From: Thalassia testudinum
Taxonomy: Eukaryota > Streptophyta > Magnoliopsida > Alismatales > Hydrocharitaceae
Direction of reading: 5' to 3'
Assembly (NCBI GenBank): GCA_037157565.1
Contig: JAZHRO010000063.1
Location: 11,142,001 to 11,206,000 of the forward strand
Length of the DNA stretch: 64,000 nt
Part shown: piece after piece, positions 1-9,988 of the stretch
Layout: the number at the start of each line of letters is the position of its first letter
How positions within the stretch are numbered: position 1 is the stretch's first letter
Position numbers and translations under genes: made by a program
The notes under the pieces: generated by a model
Databases searched by the model: none
The model's input: only the letters and a program-made list of their open reading frames with translations
Told to the model about the DNA's origin: nothing

Positions 1-337
1 TCCATCCGAAACCTGTATGGATGTCGCATTGCCCCCCTGACCGTTGATCTTCTTCGGGCTTCATGTGATGCTACGGGACTCCGATTTGAACGATTTCAGA
101 GGTGTTAGACTCCGATCGTCGTATTAATCAGATCCGTATGATCTGATCGTCCATCTGAGGCCCTGAAATAAATTCTCTCCTCTCCTGACCACAAAAAGAA
201 CCTAATTAACCCAAAATATATACTACTCTAAATGCACAATGATGCATGTTATGCAATGTTTATAACATGAAATGCAAATCTAAGCCTAGGAACATGCATG
301 AATAGGAATTTTAACCTAGATAGATGTGTCTATATCA
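1..337 (-). repeat. Element A 3' LTR, partial
   Basis: Homologous to 5876-6204. The minus-strand LTR begins TGATATAGACACATC at 337, right after the polypurine tract, and is cut by the window edge. The two copies differ at scattered positions, so the insertion is not recent. Confidence 0.85.
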
Positions 338-360
338 TACCCCCATGCCTATCTTTTGCT
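338..360 (-). promoter_or_regulatory. Element A polypurine tract
   Basis: The minus strand reads AGCAAAAGATAGGCATGGGG followed by GTA, immediately before the LTR. The same block precedes the LTRs of B (16040-16065) and C (19879-19905), and a close variant precedes the 3' LTR of F (40950-40968). It is the expected primer for plus-strand DNA synthesis. Confidence 0.8.
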
Positions 361-1931
361 AGTCCCTAGCAAAATTAAACTACATGTTATGTATAAAATC
401 AAAATTAGGATTAGATCGCTTAGGCCTACGTCGTTTACTAACAATAGAAAATTTCAACTAAGGTTCTAAACTACAAAGACTAAACAGTACCTGGGTGTTT
501 ACCAGAATGCAGACTGCCCAAGTCCTCGCCTTATTTGAAAAGGGAAGATATATTTTTTTATTTTTCTTCTTTTCTAATTTTTTTGTACTTTTGGAGCTTG
601 AGAGTTCAAGGATAACTTTTTACGGTTACCTGACCTACCAAGACTCAAAAAGGACCTAAGTACTAAGCATCTTTGTGAAAAAGTGATAGACTCACAAAAT
701 GGCCGTTAAGACGGACTTCGGGTTTCTACAACCCTAGGTGACCTTGCCTAAAGGTTTATCTTTACGATCGGTAGCTTTCTCCCTACTTTTATTTATGGGG
801 TTAACATAAGGGCGAACCCAGTGTATATCTCCCTGCGTTATTCTACTTCCCCGCTTCTTCCCTACGTGTTTTGGGAATTATTGTGCATTTTTATGAGTTG
901 GGCTCTGGACAACTGGCCAATGGGCTGTTACCTACGACCACTTGCCAGCCATACTCGTGCGGTGAAGTGCGGTTTTATTATTTTCTTTTTTTATTTTCTC
1001 CTTTTTCTATTTTTTGGGTGTTTCTTTTTTTTTATTTTTTCTTTATTTTTTCTTTTTTTTTAAGTAGGTGGCTTCCTTGATCTAAGATTTACCTAAAGGC
1101 AGTACAACGAAAATGGCCTTGTGGCTGGGCTCTGGACAACCGGCCGATGAGCTGTTACCACCGACATCTTGCCAGCCATACCACCCAAGTTGGTCCATTA
1201 GCTACCCAATTTCCGTAAAAATCGCCAGAAAGTGAGTCTGTGCAAATAGTGTGTAGATGCTTAGCCTTAAAATCTCCCTAAATCAGAGGGCAGGTTGATA
1301 AGTCGTATACTGATCATCCCAATTTATTTACCAACTTACAATGAATTTTAATTGGCAAGGACTCGGGACTAAGTTCACAGTCGAGTGGACACCCGGGCTA
1401 ATTAAGCCGAAGACCTAAAGAGTCTTAAGTGTTTAGGTCCTATCGTATCATTTCCTAAAGTTAATAACTTCCAAATGCCTAAGTTCTCTTTTCCTAATTT
1501 CTTTCTTCTTTTATCTTTTTGAATTTTGAATTTTTTTTAACTTTATAAGAAACTAAAAGAAATTCTACGGAGTAACATACTGATTTCAGGAATTGATTAT
1601 CCACCCCCCATGCCTAAATGATGCAATGTCCTCATTGTAAAAATAAAGACATGAAAGGGCAGAGTAAACAGAATATCACCTGAGTGTCGTGAAAATCCGG
1701 TCAGCTCCACAAAGAGAAGAGTGTATACACACGTGCTAAGTTTAATACCTTCAACTAGGCATAGCATCCATACAAAGAAGAGATTGAGAATTCACAAGTG
1801 CGGTTCAGAATCAAAATCAAAATATTAATCCTGAAACCCGCCAGTAGAAGATGTCCGCAGGCATGGACGAGATTATGGTGTAGAACCATGCCCCAGGGTC
1901 GAGTGGTTCTCAGGTTCTCAATGAAAATCAC
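361..1931 (-). other. Element A 3' untranslated region
   Basis: No credible coding frame. The block is shared with B (16066-17217) and C (19906-21230). It contains two copies of a unit around the plus-strand motif GGGCTCTGGACAAC..CTGTTACC..CTTGCCAGCC, at about 896-955 and 1122-1183, separated by a T-rich tract. B has only one copy. Conservation across three elements suggests a function in cis, such as packaging or 3'-end formation, but none is shown. Confidence 0.6.
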
Positions 1932-2933
1932 TCAGAACTGAAGGTTGTTAAGCTTATGGGGTTGGGCCTGCGGTTTTGGGGTGTGCAACCCAAGACCAAA
2001 GTGTCGGACAACGGGTAAAGATGATTCAATAGGTGTGGTTGTCCACTTAACATCTAGCTCAGAAAAATAATAAGTTATTCCAAGCTTGGGTCGCATGTGA
2101 AAGATATCATAAGGGTTCGTATAGAAGATAGGTGGTTTCAGGTCAATAGGTACCCTTATATCCAAATTTGTTTTTCCCTCAAAATTAACCTCCCAGATTT
2201 TTATTTCCAACTTCCTATCCTCTGAAATCAAGGTTTCCAAGACCTCCATATCATTGTACACCCCATCTAAAGTACCCAAGTCCAACAATTGTGGCTGAAT
2301 AAGGATTGACTTGGGCACAATGATCTCAAAAGTATGTTCATTCAGCTCTTCGAGGTGTGGTTGAGGAATAGGGCTACTAATTGAGTCGTCGGGTATCGAA
2401 TCCTCCAAGTTAGCCCCAACCGAATTAGAATCTTCAGTAGTTGGGCTAACAAATTGGTCGTCATACTCCTCGAGCTCGTATGTCTCACTAAAATCATTCT
2501 CCTCAAGCTTAAGTGAGACTTCACTAAGAGATTCCTCACCCTCAAAATCAAAGAATTCATGATCCTCATTTGTATATGTCTCAACATCACAAGTCATTTC
2601 ATCATCCAAGGAGACATAATTTTCTTTGTTTCCTGACTTGGGGATCTTGGGTGAATCAATCGGTTCATCCTCAAAGGGTTGCTCTAGACCAATCTGGTCA
2701 TCTCCAATCTTTGAATATGTATCCCCCCCGACAGGTGCCTGAGCGGGTTCAGACATTGGCTCTCCTAAAGAGGGTTCATCTTGAGAATTATCCCAAGATT
2801 TGACTAATGCAACCACAAATTTCATCCTCAACCTCAATAATTTCCTAAGAAGAAACTCACCCAGGTCCCTATCCCTAACACTTTGGAGCAAATCCAATAG
2901 AAAACTATTAAGTTCATCAATCATTTTGATCAT
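1932..2933 (-). CDS. Hypothetical 333-aa acidic protein of element A
   Basis: A single open frame of 333 codons starting MIKMIDELNSFLLDLLQ. Residues 1-45 are amphipathic and leucine-rich. Residues about 70-190 are strongly acidic (for example EFFDFEGEESLSEVS). The C-terminal third contains the conserved strings EDRKLEIKIWE, NPYDIFHM and LPVVRHFGLGLHT. No catalytic motif, zinc knuckle, signal peptide or membrane segment is visible, and the family is not recognised. Element B encodes a decayed homologue at 17218-18144, so this is a family-wide gene and not a chance frame. The upstream Tyr/Pro-rich decayed stretch may be its original N-terminal extension. A derived gag C-terminus is one guess; an env-position protein is another. 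Neither is established. Confidence 0.6.
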   Translation of the reverse strand: MIKMIDELNSFLLDLLQSVRDRDLGEFLLRKLLRLRMKFVVALVKSWDNSQDEPSLGEPMSEPAQAPVGGDTYSKIGDDQIGLEQPFEDEPIDSPKIPKSGNKENYVSLDDEMTCDVETYTNEDHEFFDFEGEESLSEVSLKLEENDFSETYELEEYDDQFVSPTTEDSNSVGANLEDSIPDDSISSPIPQPHLEELNEHTFEIIVPKSILIQPQLLDLGTLDGVYNDMEVLETLISEDRKLEIKIWEVNFEGKTNLDIRVPIDLKPPIFYTNPYDIFHMRPKLGITYYFSELDVKWTTTPIESSLPVVRHFGLGLHTPKPQAQPHKLNNLQF

Positions 2934-3480
2934 AGGCTCCAGTTATCAGTGCATGGTGTTGGCTAAGCTTCTAACGATTGTATAGTGTTCCTCAAATTAG
3001 CCAACACCCTATCCTGGATCTGGTTCACTTGAACCGGCTGGTTCGGTTCAGGTTTGGGTGGTTTTGGGTTAAATCTAGGGGAGTTAAAATGTCGAGGTTC
3101 TCAAGTTCCTCCCTGGTAGTAGGTCGTCTTGGGTTGTTCAAAGAAGGGTGATGACTTATTTTCAATGGAATACTAGGGAAGGTAGGTGTTATAATCATTA
3201 TATCCTTCTTGATTGTAGATCGGGTTGGTTTGGTGATCAAAGGATGAAGATCTATAACCATTGTAGCTTTGAGAAGGATAATAATCATAGTCTTGTCGTC
3301 CAGGGTTAGGCCCTGGACCCTGAGGTCTGGATTCATATTCCTAATCAAAGTCATCCCGACTAATGGATGGGTAATTACAAGTCAAGTCGGGATAGTAATC
3401 ATCTTGGGGATAAGTGGTGGTAGGAGGATAGGATGTGAAATGTGTGTAGGATGTGGAAGGGTACATGGTGAAGTAAGGAG
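2934..3480 (-). pseudogene. Tyr/Pro-rich decayed coding region of element A
   Basis: Read on the minus strand, this stretch gives tyrosine-, proline- and asparagine-rich peptide interrupted by several stops (for example YPPTTTYPQDDYYPDL and DYDYYPSQSYNGYRSSS), then a helical segment QDRVLANLRNTIQSL, and leads into the 333-aa frame. Such composition resembles the linker after the gag core of Athila-like elements, but similarity is only compositional. Short frames in other registers here are shadows. Confidence 0.4.
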
Positions 3481-4690
3481 GGAAATCAGAAGAGAAAGAA
3501 GCCCTACAATACAAAAATACAAGCTTGTCCTTAGTTTGGGTAGCCTAAAGGTCTACAGACTCTCAGAATCCATCCTAAGATTATAGACGATTTACTCTAC
3601 TTATGTCCAGGCAATCCAACCAATTAGAAGGAGGGATTGGGGAGAAGGTTCTTCCTTTGGCTTGCGCCTCCAGTTCTTAGTGTACCCTCCAGCCGCGGTC
3701 ATTTGACGCTACTCCCTTAGCTAGACATCAGATTGACTAGTATAAGCAGGTTAATTGTGAACAATCTCAATCTGGATCCCGACGAGCGAACCAGTCCTTA
3801 GGGCCAACGTCTAATCAATTTTAGTTAGGCTTATGACAATGGTGCTTCAGGAATGTGATGGGCCCTTTAGATGGGTTGTGCCCTTAATGATCAGTTAAAA
3901 TGTGTGTGTGTGCACAACTAGGGTTTGCAAACAAGGTTATTTGATGATGTGTCTTTTAGAGTTTAACCTTGTATAGTAGTTTTTAGGATTCAATCTTAGG
4001 TATATTCAATCAAGTTCAGGAAAACACTCCAAGTTTTGCAAGCACTGGTGATGATATATTCCTTTAGAAATCAAAGAAAAAAAATGTGGAGTGCCTGGTT
4101 CAGCCCTAAGAATCAACCCTAAGTGGCAAGCTACTTGATGAATCGCTTTTATCTTAAGTGGTGCGGCCTAAACAGTTCAATCAATTGGCCTATTGCACTA
4201 CTTAGTTAAGGCACACAGAAATTTTTGACCTATTCAGATTTCTACTCATTTGTATGTTGAATTAAGTGTACCGGGCCCACAGGTCAGATCCCGGTTAAGT
4301 GGTAGAATCAATGTGATTGTGCGCCTTAGGGTGAGAAGTTGTGGGTGTTAAGTATATAACTTACAGAAAATCCAACAATCAGAGAACACTTTTTTTTTTA
4401 TGTGGATGGCGAGGTTAGTGGAGTTGGCAAACAAACAACCAAATCTATCCTAGGGTTCATAAAAAGCACTTAAGTTGATTTGGGTTTGAGTTATCCGGTT
4501 ATGGAATGAAAACTAAGGTGGGGGTGGTGTGGGGGACACTTACAAAACACTCTACCTGCACTTTACTCCAATCTACCGCACTGGGATCTCCATGCTAAGG
4601 TACCTGCAAAATAGTAGATCAAAGACAAGTCGAGTTAATGTTATGTAAATGCAAAGAAACGCAATAAACAATAAAGTAAATTCCATTGCC
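3481..4690 (-). other. Element A 5' leader, no gene seen
   Basis: Between the primer-binding site and the Tyr/Pro-rich region there is no coding frame of note on the minus strand and no gag core motif. This fits a long untranslated leader in a non-autonomous element. Confidence 0.5.
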
Positions 4691-4708
4691 TCCCTGGCAA
4701 CGGTGCCA
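4691..4708 (-). promoter_or_regulatory. Element A primer-binding site (tRNA-Asp)
   Basis: The minus strand reads TGGCACCGTTGCCAGGGA, close to the complement of the 3' end of plant tRNA-Asp (TGGCGCCGTTGCCGGGGA). It lies three bases from the LTR end at 4712, the usual arrangement in this lineage. Confidence 0.85.
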
Positions 4709-4711
4709 AAA

Positions 4712-6204
4712 TGGTCGTGCGTGCTTCACGTGTTTAGAAATCGAGGTTACAAGTAACCTGTCGTCATAGTTGCAAAATACGTTGATCAAATAAAATTTAT
4801 ACCGAACCTCTAAGGGAGTCCCGGGTCGAACACAGGGAAGCGACGTTTACTTTACTTGAAAACCGCGCTTCGTTTTTATTTGTTCTTAGTCGTTTTTATC
4901 TTTTCTAATTTTTTTGGTATTTTTAGGAAGCAAGAGATCAGATCGATAAATGCTTATCTAGCTAATCTACTTGCAAATATAAAGGAGAGAGAGAGAAACA
5001 ATCATCTATTCATCAAGAATTGTTTGTTACAGTACGAAAGCAGGAAAAATCTACACTATGAAAGTATAAAGAGACAGAATGAGGTGAGAGAAATCCCCCT
5101 CGACGGTTGCTTGGAGGATGACTCGCTCTGACGTTGCCTGGAGGAAGGTGGTGAGGAGCGAGATGAAGGAGGATGGAGCCGGAGGACAGAGGATGGGGTA
5201 GGACGATGTCGTGGTGAGGATCTTCTTCCCGAAGGGCAGTGAGAGGACGGCCACGGGATGCTCCACGAAGGGGGGTGAGAGGACAGAAAACTATTTGATT
5301 TTACTCTAGAGGAGCATCCCGGGCTTGGGACAAGCTCTCTCTAGAGCCTTGGAGGTGGTGAGAGGAAGAAAGGAAGAGATGATTTGGAATAGTGGTGCGT
5401 AGGTCCTTTTATAGTGGAGGAGGAAGAACAAATTTGCTTCTGGGTCATTACTGACGACCATAAACGTTGCTGCAGCTGTCGCTGAAGATCCGCCCTTCAA
5501 ATCCACTTGCTGGTGTGCGCTGACCATTAGTGACAGCTACAAGCATCACTAAAGGTGCGTCACTGAAGATCTGCACCCGCCCCGCTGGCGCGCTCCGTTT
5601 GCGCGCATCATGAGCCTTGTGCGCATGCACGCGGCATACGCTGTGCTGCTGCTGCGCGCGGTTGTGGCTGTGCACGTGCGCTGCGCGCGTCTGCGGCTGT
5701 GCACGTGCACTGCTGCTACTGGCCGGTGTTGGGCGACCTGGATGGCGCCATGTGGCACCACTTGGGCCGCCATTCTTCTTTCTTTTGTAGAGGGTGCCAC
5801 GGTGCTCAGATTGGGATGATTCCCGCGTTGTCAGACTGCGATCGTCGCTCCGGATCCATCCGTACGGTCGGATTTTCCATTCGAAACCTGTATGGATGTC
5901 GCATTGTCCCCTGGTCGTTGATCTTCCTCGGGCTTCATGTGATGCTACAGAACTCCGATCTGGACGATTTCAGAGGCATTAGACTCCGATCGTCGTATTA
6001 ATCAACTCCGTATGGTCTGATCGTCCATCCGAGGCCCTGAAATAAATCCTCTCCTCTCCTGACTGTAAAAGGAACCTAATTAACCCAAAATATATACAAC
6101 TACTCTAAATGCACAATGATGCATGTTATGTAATATTTATAACATGAAATGCAAATCTAAGCCTAGGAACATGCATGAATAGGAATTTTAACCTAGATAG
6201 ATGT
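4712..6204 (-). repeat. Element A 5' LTR
   Basis: The LTR begins TGGTCGTGCGTGC on the plus strand next to the primer site and is homologous to the B LTR (14444-16039). At 6204 similarity to the 3' copy stops about 10 bases before the expected LTR terminus, where mitochondrial-like DNA begins, so this end has been trimmed. Frames inside it (for example around 5549-6001) are not genes. Confidence 0.8.
5407..5414 (-). promoter_or_regulatory. TATA box of element A LTR
   Basis: The minus strand reads CTATAAAAGGACC; the same TATAAAAGGA context occurs in the B and C LTRs at 15122 and 18771, marking the LTR promoter. Confidence 0.6.
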
Positions 6205-7795
6205 TATCCATACCCACGGTCGGCTTCTTCATTCAAATCCCCACCCGCCGTAACCACTCATGGAGGTTGAGGTTCTCTGCTCCTCTACTTATATCCCTCA
6301 TACGAAGAAAAGAATTGTTCACCAAGGATAACTTCCCCCTAGGAGGGGTTCGAGCAGGATTGTTGGAATCAAATAATTCATTTGTCTTCCTTCCCGCTTG
6401 TTCTCGGAATGAGAATTGCTCGACTTATTCCCAGGTGGCAAAAATCAGACTCCACTAATTGCCTTTAGCCCGGGCTAGTGGGAAAGCTCTTCACTGATGA
6501 TTATCCCTGCCTTGGAGCTGATCAAGATTACTTGCCAGACGCTTCTCGAGATTCCTCGAGCTCTTTACCTGACTTCGTTTGTTCCCCATGAACTATTGAA
6601 TCAACTGTTGCCAAGGGAGAAACATAAAAATTGTCCGTCTCCTTCCCTTCAGGGGCTATGTAGTCCTACATCCTATCTCCTGCGCATATCAGACTCCTCT
6701 TAAGTCGGGGAATCATCAACCTAAGCTGTTGACCTAGATTCCTTGCCCGCCGAAGCTTAACTAATTGACTTCCCGCTGGGCTTCCCTGATGAACTCAGAT
6801 CCCTGGAATTTTACTTAATAAAATACTTTGCTTAAACTCACTCTGGAACAGCAAATGGGGAGGCCTAACCTTAATGTTTGGACTTGGACTTGGATTGTCG
6901 CATTAGCCGCCTAGTCATTCGATGTTGATTCCTCCTAGAAAGTAAAGGTTGTATAACCTCATTCCCTTGAGGGTCTACCTGAACAACCGAATTCCATTGG
7001 CTGGTGGCATATGAATATGAGGAGTCAGAATTGTTGTGAATTTGTAAAGTTTCCACTCTTGCTTTCACAAGATGATTCTCCTTTCCGACTTGCACCCAGG
7101 ATTTGTTGTTGAATCATACTTTGTTGAATCTTCCCCTACCCTTTCATAGGAAGGATTACTCCCCGAAACTAAGCTCTATTACGTACGTGGGCTTGCTACG
7201 TACTTAGTAGGCCTGCTCTCCTCTGGACCCCACTATCTAATCTAGCTCTCCGGGTTAGATCTGATATACGCATATTGTAGTATATTACTCTAGACTTGAT
7301 CACTACTCACTTTGTGTCGTTCCACAATTAGCCTCTTTTGACTTTGTGGAAGATGGGGGGAGGGAAGAGATGAAGTTCGTACCGTCCGTGGGGGATCCAC
7401 AGTTAACCTGACTTCGTATCGACGCCTACCTCCCCCTTCTTTATTATTTGAATTACTCCACAATGTTCTATCTACTTAACCAATTGACCGAACATGTACT
7501 TTCTTTCGTATGTGGGTAGGAACTTCACTTTTCACCTCGTTGATTTTTGAGAAGGGGATTGGGGGGGGGGGGGGGGACAAAGGGGGATAGGGGGGACGGC
7601 TCACTTTTTAGATCAGTCCATCAGAAATCGCCAATTTTTCGAACATCAAAAGAAAGAAATTGCGTATAGAAAGAAAATGAACCACTTCGCTTTGATGAGG
7701 TATATGAGGTTTTTTTATCCCTTTCGTCCAATGGTTAGGACATCGTCTTTTCATGTCGAAGAGACGAGTTTGATTCGTGTAAGGGATAGGTGAAA
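6205..7795. other. Nuclear insert of mitochondrial DNA (NUMT)
   Basis: The sequence differs in style from the flanking retrotransposons and carries a tRNA-Glu of the plant mitochondrial type at its right end (7717-7788). The left junction is abrupt at 6204. Frames at 6201-6458, 6497-6703 and 6871-7095 (minus) look like mitochondrial intergenic DNA; no mitochondrial protein gene is recognised. A G16 run lies at 7561-7576. Exact ends are uncertain, and the assignment rests mainly on the tRNA. Confidence 0.6.
7717..7788 (+). tRNA. trnE: Decayed mitochondrial tRNA-Glu (TTC)
   Basis: The acceptor arms ATCCCTT (7717-7723) and AAGGGAT (7781-7787) pair perfectly. The anticodon loop region GTCTTTTCATG carries the anticodon TTC, and the D arm reads GTCCAATGGTTAGGACA. 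This matches plant mitochondrial trnE-UUC and not the plastid gene. Several differences lie in the D and TPsiC regions (CAATGG for CAGTGG; TGATTCGTG for CGATTCCCG), mostly the transitions expected after cytosine methylation in the nucleus. It is very likely a non-functional nuclear copy. Confidence 0.8.
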
Positions 7796-7945
7796 AACGT
7801 TAGTTTATCATCATTCTTATGCTCTAAAACAAACCTAGCTCTTAGGATTTTAACTCCGCAAATGGGTTTTTAGGCTGCATTTTGGCATCGATTAGGTTAG
7901 GCATGCATTGCATATTTTGTTGTGTTTCTGACACATTTATTTGGG
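7796..7945. other. Unassigned spacer
   Basis: AT-rich DNA between the tRNA-Glu and the likely start of the element E LTR. It could belong to either. No gene seen. Confidence 0.4.
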
Positions 7946-8009
7946 TGTTAGGGATAAACAGATAATCAGATCCCTAAAACCCTAACACTCAAGAAGGCAG
8001 AAGATGAAG

Positions 8010-8660
8010 AAGAAGCTCCTTTCAGCTGGATTCCAGCTAGATCCAGCTCATCCCAGTTGGATCCCAGCTCATTCTAGATGGATCAACTCATCCCCAGCTC
8101 CATTCAACTCATCTCAGCTGAATGGTAACTCTAGCTAGTTCACCTTAGCTCTATTTAGCTCACCTTAGTAGAATGACAGCTCAAACTAGCTCAAGTCAGT
8201 TGATCCCAACTCCATTCCAGCTCCTCCAACTCAAAAGAGTTCACTGGAAGTTCAACCTGATTAGGACTAACTGCTAGCTAGACTTGGTCAGCTGAAGATG
8301 ACCTTAACCAGCTCAGGCCAGCTCAAGTTCAGCTCTCGGAGGCTTAACTCAGCTCAACTTAGTTGAGCCGAGTTACTTGATCTAAGCTAGCTACTCTAGC
8401 TAGCTCAGTAATCTCCAGGAAGATCAGACCTAACTTACCAAAGCTCACATTAGCAGAAGCCAGCTCATCTTAGCTTGGCTTAGCAGCTAGAAAAGAACAA
8501 GCAAGCTAAGCCAGCTAAGGTAGCTCCTTGTAGCTCTCTTCGGCAATCACCAACTCCAGTGCAGCTCCAGATAGCTACCTCTAACTCTTCTCTCTCAAAA
8601 CCCTAGCTCCCTATGCCTCCAACCCTACTCCCTACTAGCTAAGGTAGTTAAGCTATCTTA
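8010..8660 (+). repeat. AGCT-dense low-complexity tract in LTR U3
   Basis: Roughly 650 bp in which AGCT, AGCTC and CAGCTCA recur every few bases in an irregular way (for example CCAGCTCATCCCAGTTGGAT). Many short related words suggest growth by slippage from an ancestral motif. No coding signal. Confidence 0.7.
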
Positions 8661-9081
8661 GCTTAGCTAGTCACCTCCTTGGCCACCAAAACCTAATCCT
8701 AAAACCCACTTAACTAGCTCCACCAACTAACCTTACCTAAGTCCACCTAAGCTACCACCACTCCACCTCAATGTTGGCGCCAACCCTATAATCCCTTCAC
8801 CCCTCTCTACCACCAAAAGACACCACCAAATTCCCTCCAAAACCACCTAAAAATGGTGCCAACCTTTTCCCTCCAAAACCCTTGAAATCCAACCCTACAC
8901 CCACCCCTTCAACCCATCTCCACCCTCCATTTTTTCCCTCCAAAATCAGCACCTTCTAGAAGGTATTTTTGGAAGGAAAACCAAGGCACCTCTTCATTTT
9001 CCTCCCATTTTTTCCTCCAAAAATATCCAAGCACCCCTTCATTTCCCTCCAAAAAATACCATAACCACCCACTTCCCATCC

Positions 9082-9089
9082 TATAAATA
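9082..9089 (+). promoter_or_regulatory. TATA box of element E LTR
   Basis: CCTATAAATACCC, downstream of a C/A-rich region and upstream of a polypyrimidine stretch, fits a plant core promoter within the LTR. Confidence 0.55.
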
Positions 9090-9970
9090 CCCTACCCTAC
9101 CACCACATAATTCCCATCTCCTCTCCATTAGTTAGGTTCCATCTTCATTTAGATTAGGTTCCATCTTCACACCAAGGAGGAAGAAGAGAAGAAGATCAAG
9201 GGGGCACACACCCGCCCCCTTTCTGCCTTCTTCCTCTCCTTTTTTCTCCATTAGCCACACCAAAGGTGGAGATCTTCAACACTAAGGGGGCAGCCAGGCA
9301 AGAGGAGGAGCAAGGTGGTTGACGCCCACCTTGGAGGAAAGCTTGGAGGAGTTATCATATCAGAAGCAAGGAAGCATTCTTTTCAAGCACAGAAGCTGCT
9401 GTGCTTGGAGCAAGGACCATTCCTTCTTCACCATCTCTGGAGGATTTTTCTTCATCTCTATTTTCTTTGGATTATCTAGTATAGTTTCTCTTTTACTTTT
9501 AAGAAGCATGTAACTACTTGTCATCAACTCTACTAGTAATACAAAGTTGTTTATTTCCTTCAATTTCATGCTTTCTAGCTTAGTGTCTTTCATATTGCTA
9601 TTAGTTTACTAGTGCATCACACCCCTTCTCTTCTAATTACCCTAGGCATACTTGCCTAGGGTGAGCTTACAGGAGAAAGCTTCACCTTTGTCACTTAGGG
9701 TTAGTTGTAGCACAATTCATCTTTTGCATCAATCTCGATTATTTCCAAAACTATAAAACAAACAAAATGAAAATCACAAAAATATAAGTGTTGATTTGAG
9801 AAGCAAGAAAGAGAACCCATTCTTTGTGACTAACAAATTAGCTTCCTTAGACGACCCTAGATACTCCACTATCTAGGTATTATAAATGTAAAAGTTTGAT
9901 TGCGGATTTATGCATTGCAACGACACTAATTGCATCATTTAACAAACCGCGTATTTCTCGCATCACTTTT

Positions 9971-9988
9971 TGGCACCATTGCTGAGGA
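9971..9988 (+). promoter_or_regulatory. Element E primer-binding site (tRNA-Asp type)
   Basis: TGGCACCATTGCTGAGGA, a decayed match to the tRNA-Asp 3'-end complement, a few bases after the LTR end. Confidence 0.65.

Larger units (their letters stand above)
1..6204 (-). mobile_element. Element A: non-autonomous Athila-like LTR retrotransposon
   Basis: On the minus strand the order is 5' LTR (6204-4712), tRNA-Asp primer-binding site (4708-4691), internal region (4690-361), polypurine tract (360-338) and a 3' LTR that starts at 337 and runs off the left edge. Positions 1-337 align with 5876-6204, which identifies the two LTRs. The internal region, about 4.3 kb, has no recognisable reverse transcriptase, RNase H or integrase in any frame; it holds a Tyr/Pro-rich decayed stretch and one open 333-codon frame. 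A mobile element with LTRs and priming sites but no pol is non-autonomous by definition. LTR and 3'-UTR similarity to element C suggests a C-like helper (inference). Confidence 0.85.
7946..9965 (+). repeat. Element E 5' LTR
   Basis: The right end is fixed by the primer site: the LTR ends CGCATCA at 9965, followed by a short T run and TGGCACC. The left end is a guess at TGTTAGGGATAAACAG (7946), where a TG start and a short inverted repeat (GTTAGGG..CCCTAAC) occur. A TATA box sits at 9082. Small frames at 9319-9593 are not convincing genes. Confidence 0.5.

Noticed and set aside
1932..2933. Calling the 333-aa frame an envelope protein
   Set aside because: No signal peptide, no membrane segment and no envelope motif; position alone is not enough.
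6871..7095. 74-codon minus-strand frame in the mitochondrial insert
   Set aside because: No recognisable mitochondrial or nuclear family and a low-complexity basic end; not supported.
7717..7788. Plastid origin of the tRNA-Glu
   Set aside because: The plastid trnE sequence differs through the acceptor and anticodon arms; the match is to the mitochondrial type.
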